Part shown: positions 32,314 through 42,300 of the stretch, one piece after another | How the letters are laid out: each line of letters opens with the position of its first letter | Numbering within the stretch: position 1 is the first letter of the stretch | The notes under the pieces: generated by a model | Told to the model about the DNA's origin: nothing | What the model saw: the letters and a program-made list of their open reading frames with translations, nothing else | Database searches by the model: none | Position numbers and translations under genes: made by a program | Assembly (NCBI RefSeq): GCF_009017415.1 | Contig: NC_092405.1 | Location: forward strand, 4,746,202-4,810,201 | DNA length: 64,000 bases | Source: Aspergillus flavus | Taxonomy: Eukaryota; Ascomycota; Eurotiomycetes; Eurotiales; Aspergillaceae | Reading direction: 5' to 3'

Positions 32314-34476
32314 CTAAGTGCAATGTTGATTAGCGAAGGGCATGTGGCGGTAACGTCTGGCTGATATCCATGTGTAATACTGACAGCATTCTACTGAGAA
32401 TAGATGAACTTCAAAGCTCTGAAAACATGACAGCCGTTGCTCTTTCAACGCCATCCCTAATTTGACGCGGGTACTCAAGGCACCGATTGCGTGCGTGACG
32501 ATTCTCATTGTCAGGTCTGTCGGAGGAACCGGGATCACCAGCTGTTTGAAGCTGCTCTCTATGGTTTCCGGGTCCAGGGATGCGATGGACGCCCTCACTC
32601 CGGAGAAATCAGCTCCGATCCACATATAAGCCAAGCGAAACAGTGCGGCAGGATTTGCTGTCACGGCACTGTACGGATTCCGCGGCGAGATGGAGGATTC
32701 CACATTGTCTTTCCAGCATGTGTGCCACCCTCTTAGCGTGACTTCGAATTTTTGGAAATATTTCGCCAGGTCGCATGATTCCAACCACGAGTTCTGCTGA
32801 AATCCCCACATACCCTGCAAAATAGCATGCAGGAGTACATAAGCTCCGAAGACACTGACAGTATCCGCCTGCAGAGGTGACGGGCAGAGGAGAGCAGCCA
32901 GCGCTTCACCCAAACATGTCCAGCCCCGAACACAGCCCATCCTGACCTGGAGCCACGACTCCATAGTGGGGCTGGCCCACTCAAACCCATTGCACGGGAG
33001 CGGAATGTTGCTCATTTCATGCACCAGGAGAGCCGGAGTGACATTGAAGCAGACGGTCAAGATGTTCAAAGTTGCAAAGGCGGCCCATTTGGTCCTGGGT
33101 TCAGTAAGCACGTCTTGAACTTTGCGATTACCAGCGGTGGCGGAATCTTACCGTATAACCATTTCATCCCTAATCCAATCCGCCCACAATTCTGGGGATT
33201 GATAATCAAAATCCTGATGCTTACTTTGTGAACCCGTCCAGCGGACAACCTAGAGTTTCACGTCATATTCAGTACGGCACACCTGATCGGTTGAGAGGTC
33301 ATACACTGGCCAGAGCTGACGTCCACGACACTGCGTTGCGGAACAACTCCTGCTCCCCACTACGAATGCCATAGGATATTAAGATGAGCACCGATTGCAT
33401 GACCCAAAGAGGCGTTTCAAATGCCGAGGAAGTGGCATTTCCCACCTCGGCTCAGTCAGCAAGAGAGCTAGGGTGAGTGTACATCGCAGACCTACATGCA
33501 TCGTGACGAAGTGTCTTGCCGCGCAGTATAGGGCATGGGCTGTAGAGTATTCTTTGTAGCAACCGGCACCTATTACCAGCATTGCTAGCAGGAGGCAAGG
33601 ATGTGCGTCTTCAGTCTGCCACGTTGGGACATGAAGGAAGGGATGATAATCAAGAAAACACTCGAAGAAAGTCACAAGAAATCTCTCCAGGCTCAAGCGA
33701 GACGGGAAATCACTAATACCCTTGATTCCTGCCTGCGGAAATGCGTTAGAGAGGCTAAACAACGTGATCGCATCGACACCTATGGATTCTAATACGAGTT
33801 TCGCTTCGGTGAACACTTCTACCCTCTTCCGCTCTGACAGTTCCAAAGAGCCCCTCCAGGGCGAAATGTCGCGCACCTGGGCGGGGGGGTGACTGGGCGT
33901 AGCAATACCTAGAACGAATCATCAGTTTGGCAAGACTCGCCGTGTCGCACATCTTGGTCTTGCCTGAGAGATTGCCAAAGTACTCTACATTCAGAGGTGG
34001 CTGAAAGTCAAAGTCCGAGAGGAACGCATTGTAAATGTAGTTATCCATGAATGCGCTTGGGGAGTGTCCACCCATGTTTTTCGAAGCCATATCCATCGCA
34101 TTGATACCTTGCGAGTGATTGACGACATGTTCCTGAGGCGGGGCGATCGCCGCCGGCGCCGGCTCTGAGGAAGTTGGCACAAGAGAATCCGTCGCCGCTC
34201 CCACCATTTCAGGAATGGTTGGGTGGCATCGGACATGGTGCCGCTTGATCACGTCCTTCCGCGTGAAGGTTGCGCTGCAGTAACGGCAGCTGAACGGTTT
34301 CTCGTTTCGGTCTGGTACAGTCAGTCTGCTGTAGAGTGTCCAGCAGAGACGGTTGACTAACGGGAGCGCTCATGCCGTGTGAGATGTTCGGTCCGTGCGA
34401 ACGACCGCGCACAGTAGGTGCATTTCAGCGAGGCGCGACGGTGGCCTGCTCTCATACCAGACAATGGGCCCATCAT
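32314..34476 (-). CDS. C2H2 zinc-finger regulator with fungal-specific TF domain
   Basis: Six exons (34476–34362, 34311–33909, 33853–33496, 33445–33305, 33249–33152, 33094–32314) with introns of 50–57 nt give 631 aa. Two N-terminal C2H2 fingers are present: CTYCARSFARTEHLTRHERSH and, across the first intron, CRYCSATFTRKDVIKRHHVRCH. A Pro/Ala-rich linker follows. The large middle/C-terminal part has the fungal-specific TF domain pattern, for example FLDYHPFLHVPTW and TKWAAFATLNILTVCFN. The second intron (33908–33854) ends at an unusual GGAG acceptor. The alternative is one surplus C in a C7 run at about 33885–33891. The start is the first ATG near the fingers; an in-frame ATG at 34521 is possible. 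It is a nuclear DNA-binding regulator and may control the adjacent enzyme genes. Confidence 0.8.
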
Positions 34477-35342
34477 ATGTCGTGGAAACACAGGGAACAG
34501 GAAGAAAGGAGAGGTGGGCATGAGGATATTTTGTTCCGAGGATATGTCGATCGCCGCTGGCAAACCCAAAGGGTCCTTTCAAGGCATCATTCCCCGAAGT
34601 GCGTTCGGCCATCGGCACCTCGCTGTCTCCGGAACGGTCGGTCCCTCGGCACCATTTTGTTATTTTGGTCCGCAACTATAAGGCATATTCGCACCAGGCG
34701 GGTACCATCTATCGTTCCCAGGGAGTTGAGTGGGCAACGATGAATGGACACACCGACACTGCTCATTGCGCGCATCAAAGGAAGTTGTCTACACTGAAGT
34801 CTAGAGAAGGTGAAGATGCATTCGAGGCCGTGGTCCTAATTTGATAGTATTGCTCCTCGATTTTGGCGGAAGTTTCCACGATTCATAGGGACGTGGTTGA
34901 GACACACAAAAACAATAAACCACAAAATACAGGTGCCTGGCTGCTAGTCAACAGAAACAACTTGACTAGATGACCCAGCAGCAACGTGAGGAATAGGAGA
35001 GAGATAATGCATCTAGATGTCGACTATTACTAGGAGGTATTGTGACCACCGAGAACGTTAGTATAATTCAACGAAAAGAGCAGGGGTATGACGCCTAAAG
35101 GAGAAGGATCGCCTGCGCAGAAAGTGGAAGCAGGTAAAGATCGAACTTGTGGAGCACAACTTTAGACTGTGGGATCATTACGACCCACTCTAGGAAACTT
35201 GAGGGAGATTAGAAACCTCTAGCTTGCCATCTTTATACCATTTCTGCAATGTCCTGAAGTTTTGACTATTTTCATGTCAAAAATTATGCGTTGAGCTGGC
35301 ATGTCGGCCCTTGTTACTCGGATAAAAAGCTGATACAAAGGC
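34477..35342. other. Regulator promoter and intergenic DNA
   Basis: Upstream region of the C2H2 regulator. Short overlapping frames on both strands show no motif. No further gene is supported up to the inverted-repeat element. Confidence 0.45.
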
Positions 35343-35350
35343 TAAATGAT

Positions 35351-35843
35351 ACGGCGGACTAAATCTAGCTTACGGACAAAATAAAATATTACCAAATTTA
35401 CCAATACCAACGCACTGTATATTAGCTCTACCATAATAACTTTAGATATAATAACCCTAAAGATTAGGATCTAGTCTTATACTACCACTACCATCACTAC
35501 CACCACTACTACCACCACCACCACTACCACCACCACCACTACCACCACCACTACCACCACCACTACCACCACCACTACCACTACCAATACAGCACTACCA
35601 CTCGGCACTATTACTATTACTACTACCACTATTGATTCAATAAATATTATTGATTATATATAAGATAAAACTACTATCTTAAATTTTTAATCATAAATAT
35701 TCTATATAATAGTATATTTTAGAGCTTTATTAAATCTATATCTTAAAGTGCGTGGCAGTGGTGGCCGAATGTAAAACAGCGAGATTTCGGTAAAAAATCC
35801 GATAATCCGAAGTTTTGTCCGTTAGCTAGATTTAGTCCGCCGT
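35351..35843. mobile_element. 493-bp non-autonomous TIR element (MITE-like)
   Basis: Terminal inverted repeats of about 32 bp (35351–35382 and 35812–35843) match with two mismatches. The outer end is ACGGCGGACTAAATCTAGC. The flanks are TAAATGAT (35343–35350) and AAAATGAT (35844–35851), an 8-bp target duplication with one difference. The interior has no coding capacity: an ACC/ACT trinucleotide expansion (about 35480–35590) and an AT-rich stretch. The 8-bp duplication fits the hAT superfamily, but the termini are not the usual CA…TG, so superfamily assignment is open. Confidence 0.8.
35480..35590. repeat. (ACC/ACT)n trinucleotide microsatellite
   Basis: A long run of ACC triplets broken by ACT, lying inside the TIR element. 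It has no G for about 100 bases on this strand. Confidence 0.9.
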
Positions 35844-35889
35844 AAAATGATGAACATGTCGGGTTTTATCGAGTTGCCCGTCGTCCCGG

Positions 35890-35919
35890 CCGTCGTTCCG
35901 TCCGTCCGTCCGTCCGTCA
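35890..35919. repeat. (CCGT)n microsatellite
   Basis: Tandem CCGT units just outside the right end of the MITE-like element. Confidence 0.75.
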
Positions 35920-36420
35920 GTTCATCCGAGACCTGCACTGACTAAACTCAACATGGACCCTCGTCCGTGGTATGTCACGTCTCTGCTTATAGATTGTAAT
36001 ACAGTAATCTGCAACGAACTAATTACCGATATCTCCGTCGCCATCAATGCCCCTATTGGCCAGAGCATTGTGTCTTCCTTACATGCCGAGTCACTCGGTA
36101 TACGCACAATTCATTTTGACAAGCATGACTGGGGCGAACATGGTTTGCAAACGGATAGTCGTCTGACTCCGCTTCCGCGTCTCTAATGAAGATGTCGCCG
36201 ACTTTTAGGGAGGTTTATCCCATGATGGCCTTGACGTGGATGGCAAGACCATGAAATTCAGATAGTTCGCTGCTGAAAAGTCGATGCCAGGTCCTACGCA
36301 GCACAAAGCTGTGCGCAGATATATCGACGAGATGTACAGACACTGCGCGGATGTCTTGAGAAGAAGATAACGCCTTCGAATAGCGAGAAAAGATCTTCCT
36401 GACGAGTTTGGATCACGGAT

Positions 36421-36451
36421 AAAAAAAAAAAAAGGGGGGGGGGGGGGGGGG
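36421..36451. repeat. A13–G18 double homopolymer
   Basis: Thirteen adenines (36421–36433) are directly followed by eighteen guanines (36434–36451). It lies 155 bases downstream of the stop codon of the NmrA-type gene. Confidence 0.9.
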
Positions 36452-36605
36452 AGAAAGAAAGAAGAAACAAGAAGTTTGTATCCCGGGTTTTGGAAGCTAC
36501 TCTGGATTTATAATCAAGCCGGTAGTGACATTGGAAGAGTAGCAATACTTGTCTAAAGGCATACTTCAAGAATGGAGGATACATAGATGCACCATGCAGT
36601 ATATG

Positions 36606-37529
36606 CTACACGGATGGATTCTGGCTTAGAAATTGCTCCAAGGAGATCGTCTCCACATGTAGCCTCTTGCTGATAACACAAGGGTGTCGATATGTCCCGT
36701 CGTTAGTGTAGAGCTGGTAGAAGAGACCGCAGTATTCGAAGTACTCTAAGGGTTTCGTCGCTTTGCTCCTAGCCTCAAGGGCCTCTCTTCTGAGATCTTC
36801 TATCGAACCCTTACATTGGACCGTCACCTTCCTGCCTTTTACCTTTTCATAGGTCCGGGCAATGTCAAGTAGGGAATGAGCGCCCGAGTAAATATTCCAG
36901 TAACCACCTTGCTTATATTCCTCCAGCTGCACAATCTCCGCCGTGAACTCTGCAGCGTCGCGCTCAGAGGTCCAGTACCAGATATCCTCCCCGTTCCCGT
37001 AATATTCCATCCGCTTATCCTTAGGATCCCAGACACCCTTGTTCGCTGGCGTGAAGGCGCCATGGCCCGGCACGGAGAAGAGCACTTCGGCCAGAACGCC
37101 CGTGAAAATGTAGACGGGCCGGATAGTCGAGGTCAGCTTGACAAGCTGCTGGAATGTGAGCATGGGGTCGTAACTCTCCTGCATTCCCAGAGTCATGTCG
37201 CGCCAGTCGCAGTTCCAACTGTTGGCAACGAAGCGCTTCACGCCCATTCGTTCTGCAGCGCGGAGCAAGAGTAGCTGACCCTCCACCACGAGCTCTGGGT
37301 GGCCCTGGTAGGCGCAAACGACGGCATCGACGCCATGGCAGGCTTTCTCTAGGCCGGTGACGTCCACGGAGGAGCTGACTTCAACAAAGTTCTCCAGCTT
37401 TTGGCGGAGCTCGCTGGGTAGCTTGGAAGGATTGCGACCTAGTCCGCGAACCTGATGGCCTCTCGAGATGAAGCTGTCGATCATACGGGAACCCAGGTTT
37501 CCCGTGACACCAGCGACGAGGACAAGCAT
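36606..37529 (-). CDS. NmrA/isoflavone-reductase-like NAD(P)-binding protein
   Basis: A single exon encodes 307 aa. The N-terminal Rossmann strand and loop are VLVAGVTGNLGSRMIDSFI (GxTGxxG), followed by RGLGRNPSKL, where Arg suggests NADP(H). Further features are VDAVVCAYQGHPEL at the fourth strand and the segment GVKRFVANSWNCDWR that precedes the substrate pocket. It is an atypical SDR of the NmrA-like/isoflavone reductase type. Such proteins are either redox sensors or reductases; family members AflX, MdpK and related proteins act on polyketide intermediates. The canonical catalytic Tyr is not obvious. It is divergent from the SDR gene at 38015, sharing a ~485-bp promoter region. Confidence 0.85.
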   Translation of the reverse strand: MLVLVAGVTGNLGSRMIDSFISRGHQVRGLGRNPSKLPSELRQKLENFVEVSSSVDVTGLEKACHGVDAVVCAYQGHPELVVEGQLLLLRAAERMGVKRFVANSWNCDWRDMTLGMQESYDPMLTFQQLVKLTSTIRPVYIFTGVLAEVLFSVPGHGAFTPANKGVWDPKDKRMEYYGNGEDIWYWTSERDAAEFTAEIVQLEEYKQGGYWNIYSGAHSLLDIARTYEKVKGRKVTVQCKGSIEDLRREALEARSKATKPLEYFEYCGLFYQLYTNDGTYRHPCVISKRLHVETISLEQFLSQNPSV

Positions 37530-38014
37530 GATTGTGAGTGCTAGAGGAGAGGTTTCTTTTGACTTGTGAATTGAGGTAGTCGAGAGTCGAGAGTGTTACA
37601 GTAACATATGTGCACAAGTTTCTACATGGGGATGATTTTATAGCGCTGCATCGGACGGACATTGCATTCAGAGCCGGGGAAAATTGTCGTTGGGGAGCCA
37701 CAAAACACTGACCCAACCGAATTAGAGTGTGTAAATGTGCTTTTACCTTCCAGGCGTTTTTCCGTCCACGGTTCTTCGTTAATCTGATTCTTACAGCTAT
37801 TTGTCAGCGGATCGCTCTTCGGCCTGTCGACATTTCCGAACCCGACAGTTGTTCCCTCCGGGTTAGTGTCTAATTACCAGGTAACCGCAGCATAGAGATT
37901 TGTATAAAGTGCCTTCGAAAGCAAGTATGTCTTTGAATGTCCTCGAAATTTCCATATCGCGATCTCGGAAGACACCAAAGCAAGACAAAACTGTCCACGA
38001 TTACTGTTCACAAT
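37530..38014. promoter_or_regulatory. Divergent promoter between NmrA-type and SDR genes
   Basis: About 485 bases separate the two divergent starts. It contains several CCG/CGG triplets and no gene. A shared control region is inferred from the arrangement alone. Confidence 0.4.
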
Positions 38015-39173
38015 ATGACTCCTTTGACCGGAGTTCGAGCATCAAACAAGCAGCTCACAGCTGTTACAGTCCCGCAAGTCGCCGTTTTCGTCGGTGCAAC
38101 AGCAGGAATTGGCAAGGCAGCCCTGACAGAGCTTATCTCTACCGGCTTCCCTGTGAAGGCGTACATAATCGGTCGCGATGAGGCAGCGTTCGAGCCTGCT
38201 CTGAGCGAGTTGAGGGCTTCATACTCATCTGCCACATTGGTATTTCTTCAGGGGGAGATCTCTTTGCTGGCCGAAGCCAAGCGCCTGACGAATATTATCC
38301 TTAGGCGTGAGGGCTATATTGACTTGCTTTTCCTCTCGGCTGGCTTCCTCCCTTTCCTTGGACGACAGGGTACGTCAGACACCAACCAAAATCACAATTT
38401 CTTTGCTCATCCATGTTCAGCTCAAACAGCTTATCCATCCAACCAAGATTGTTTGGCTGCTGATAACTTTTACACCAATTGCAGAATCTACAGAAGGCGT
38501 TGAGCTATCCACAGCCGTGGCGTACTACAGCCGACAGATTTTCATCCGCCGTCTCCTTCCCCTCCTCCGGGCCAAAGCCAAAACGACTCAGTCCCAACAT
38601 GATGCGTCTTTCCGGCCGCGGATCGTGAACGTACTCGCTGCGGGTGCTGAAACGAGTACCGAAAACCTATTCCTCGACGACCTGCAGCTCAAGCAGGACG
38701 GCCATTTCAGTGTCCCTAGCTATGCGGGGCATGTTGCTACCATGACCTCCGTCAGCCTCAGGCGGTTATCCGAGGAGGCAGAAAACAAGAATATCGTGGT
38801 GATACACCACCACCCTGGCCTGGTGTATACTGAGATCTTCAAGAAAAGCTGGGGCGATCAATGGGACAGCAGCAGAGAACATGCTGGACCCCCTGCCCCG
38901 GATGATATTGAGCGCTCGACTCCTGCTCAAGCTGGGGAGCGCGCGCTTTACCTGATGACGAGTGCTAAGTATGGTGGGGTGGGTGTTCCAATGGGGGAGG
39001 GCGAGGCTGCTGGGCTGACTGTTCGCGGGACGAGGGATGGGTCTCTCCTATGTGTGGGCGATAAGCTAGAGACATTGAGCAGCGTTTCTCGGATTCTTGA
39101 CTCTCTTGAAGACAGCGGGGCTGCTGAGACGATCTGGAGTTATACTGACAAGGTCATTGGGGGTTACTTGTAA
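38015..39173 (+). CDS. Atypical short-chain dehydrogenase
   Basis: Two exons (38015–38369, 38485–39173) with a 115-nt intron (GTACGT…TGCAG) encode 347 aa. The nucleotide-binding start is VAVFVGATAGIGKAALTEL and LLFLSAG replaces NNAG. At the active-site position the sequence reads SYAGHVATM: the Tyr is present but the Lys four residues later is Val. FKKSWGDQW and HHPGLVYTEIF follow (PG motif). Lack of Lys suggests reduced or altered catalysis, or a ligand-binding role; related fungal SDRs with HGA-type motifs exist in secondary-metabolite clusters. The start at 38015 is chosen for the shortest N-terminus before the fold; an in-frame start at 37937 would add 26 residues. Confidence 0.82.
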
Positions 39174-39351
39174 CTTGACTATAACCAGTGTTGACCGGAC
39201 TCAAGTTGTATTGGGAATGTATGTACAGAGTCTGCGGTGTAAGTATTGTATGTCTTCGGACCCCGGAGAAGAAGCAAGCTATCGGGTTGGATTATCAATC
39301 ATAAACTGCTACTGATAGATAAAATCCAGTATCATCCAGTACTGCAGCTGA

Positions 39352-42300
39352 CTAGAGCACATCTTGGAATCTACCCCCTTCCATCATGGTGCGGTACTCG
39401 GATAGCAGGAGCATCCCGGTTGGGCGAGAACTCCAGCTGGGCGGGAACCTTGTTCGTCTCTCCTTGCGCAGCTGATCAACCCTGGCCCTATCGCCACTAC
39501 GCAGCGCAACAATATCCCAGACCGCATGCTCATTCCTCACCCAGGATCTATCGAGGATGTCCAGTACCTCACTGGGGATACCGTCAACCAGGCTCCCCGC
39601 TTCTGACTCTAGAATCACTTGGAGCTCTGAGACGGTAGGGTTGGCATCCTCAGACGCAAACTGCTGTGCGGCTGCGACCAACGCGCGGCCAGAAACCTTC
39701 AGACCCTTTGCGTACTGGAGGAACGTTTTGAGAAGGACCATGTTGTCGACCTTTCCAAGTGCAGCTTCGAGCGGTGTCTGAAGCCTATTGCCATCCTCGC
39801 CGCCTTCATCCTGCCGAACATCTCTCTCCAGCACCCGAGGCGCGTTGGGGTCCGCGCCGCGCTCCAAAAGCAGCCGGACTACCCTTGGGCGCTTCCAATC
39901 TAAAGCACTGAACAAAGGAGTACCGTGATCACTACCGTCCGAGTCAAATCTCGCACCTCGATCCAGGAGGAGATTAACAAGGCTGGGGTCGCCAATACAG
40001 CATGCAATGTGAAGGGCCTTGATGTGATTGGAGAGACACCCAAGTTCGGGGTTGGCGCCGCTGTCCAGAAGACATTGCACTATTCTTTCCATGTCAAGGA
40101 TAGCCAGTCGGTCGCGCGTCCTTTGTCGTGTATGGTCGCCTTGTAGCATTAATAGGAAACTGGAGAGCGCGGCCATGAGTGCCGTAGTGCTGTTTTGCCC
40201 ATTGTCCTCGACAATGTATTCGAGCTGGTTTACATCCGCCCCACGATCGATAAGGAGCTGGACCACGCCCGAATGCATGTTGTACGCTGCATGTTGAAGT
40301 GGCAGTTCGCCGCTAGGGTTAACTGCATTGACGTCGACGCCCTGGTCCAGGCAGCGCAGTACAGAACGCTCGGAGCCACAGATAGAGGCGAGGCCGAGGG
40401 TATAAGGACTAGAAGCCACGTATTCCATTATAAGTTCGAATGCGTCGCAATTGTGGTCGAGTGCTGCCTCTGTCAAGGCGTCTCTGACCGCCTGTTTGCG
40501 TTCGTCAGTCGCTTCCTCTGACACCGTTTCCAGCAGCTGCTCAAGCATTTCCTTCCGAGCTGTCGACCAAGGGCCTGTTGACAATACAGTGAGGGGATTC
40601 GTGACCACATCGGTTGTCCCCACCGAGATCGTCGCTCCTTGCGATAAAAGCTCTTTCACAATGGCAGGGTGATTATTTCTGCAAGCTTCCGACAAGGCTG
40701 TCGGGGCCAGCTCGTCTACATCTGTTTCCCATTCCTCATCACCGTCTCGTGATGATGCCTCTCCGTCTGTTGGTGCAATTGAATGACCATTGGGATCAGC
40801 TCCGTTATCAAGAAGTAGTCGAACAATGTCTAGATGCCCAGCGCCTGCAGCAGCAGTGAGTGGGAGACCCAGACCGTTGGTGCTCTTAATGTCCAGGTTC
40901 GGATTTGCACCTTCTCCCAGAAGCTGTTCGACAACCTTGGTATGCCCGTTCAGACATGCAATGTATAAAGCTGTGCCCCTACCGGCAGGCGCGTTGTCAA
41001 AACGTGGGTGAGAGACGAGATCGTCGACACGTGCTCCTGCTGCCAGCAGAAGACGAACATGGTTCGCCTTCCCATCTGCGGCAGCTGATACTAGTATGGT
41101 CGTTTCTGGCGGCCCGGAGTGTTTGAGAAAGAAATCCAAGATCCTAGTATCGTCGAGGGCCACCGCTTCTTGATAGGCATCCGCACTGGGGCTAGCGGGA
41201 CTGGGCCGCGCACCGTGCTCAATCAAGGTCTTCACAGCCATTAGTTGGCGGCCGCGGATAGCCATAATTAGTGGCTCTTTTGTCCTTGCGTTGCCACCGT
41301 CTACATCAGCTCCATGTTCGAGAAGGGTGTTCATAACTTGTCGGTGGCCATAGTGCGCAGCCCCGGACAGCGCAGTTGCTGGCGAGAACTCGGAGTTACT
41401 GTTGACATCCACCCCGTGGTCTATCAGGAGCTTGACAGATTCATTATCCCCCGCGGTTGCAGCTACCACGAGGAGGTTCCCAAACACGGCGTTGCTGGCC
41501 AGTCTCAGGAAACCCCGACCAGAGGTACCTGCGCGCATACCGCTGCCGGATTTACGGGCTCGCTGGCTAGAATACCGGCCTAGGATCATCCTGAGCAGCG
41601 CGCGCATGCCCCTGTTCATGAACCTGCGAGCCTCCTCCATTGACATTGGATTGTCGTTGAAATCCGCCGACTTGAGTCTGGGGTGCAGAACTTTAAGCAT
41701 CTCCGGTGTCAGCGATCCATTCTCTGTCCGTGGGACGCTAGCCCCTGCTTGCAGCAAGTGTAGTACAATGCGGAAAGAACCCCTTTTCGCTGCCAGGGAG
41801 ACCAGGCTGTCGTCACCGGGAACCTCCACGCCACTCTCGATGAGCCTTTGGACAACTCGGGCAGTCGCCAGCCTGACGGCCGTCTCGATGGGTGTTTCAC
41901 CTGAATCGTTTTCAGCATTGGGATCGCAGCCCTGCTCAAGCATCAGAAAGACGATCCTCTCCTGTTGCTGCATCGCCCCCTGGCTTCCATCAGTGATTTC
42001 GCCGTCGTCCCTTATCGCTGACAAAGTCCAGGTGTGTTTTGCAAAGCCGGCCAGTGCGGCTTGTAGTGCAGTCCATTCCTCAGTGTAAATGGACCTGCTA
42101 CGATATAATCGCCTGTCTGGCGACGGAGCTGTCTCCTCGATCTTCAAGTCCATTGTTCCAATTTTGTTGTGTGTTATCTCGGCATTCGGATTGACAAGCT
42201 TGATAGGTCCTAACTTGTCAAAGGCAACTTCAATGGCGAGGGCACCGTCCTCGCGCCAGTGTGGTGACACGACGGTATCTTTCTCCTGAGGTACGTCGAC

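Larger units (their letters stand above)
35844..36605. other. Intergenic, no supported gene
   Basis: Between the TIR element and the 3' end of the NmrA-type gene. A 77-codon frame starting with ATG at 35953 has no recognisable motif. Confidence 0.4.
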
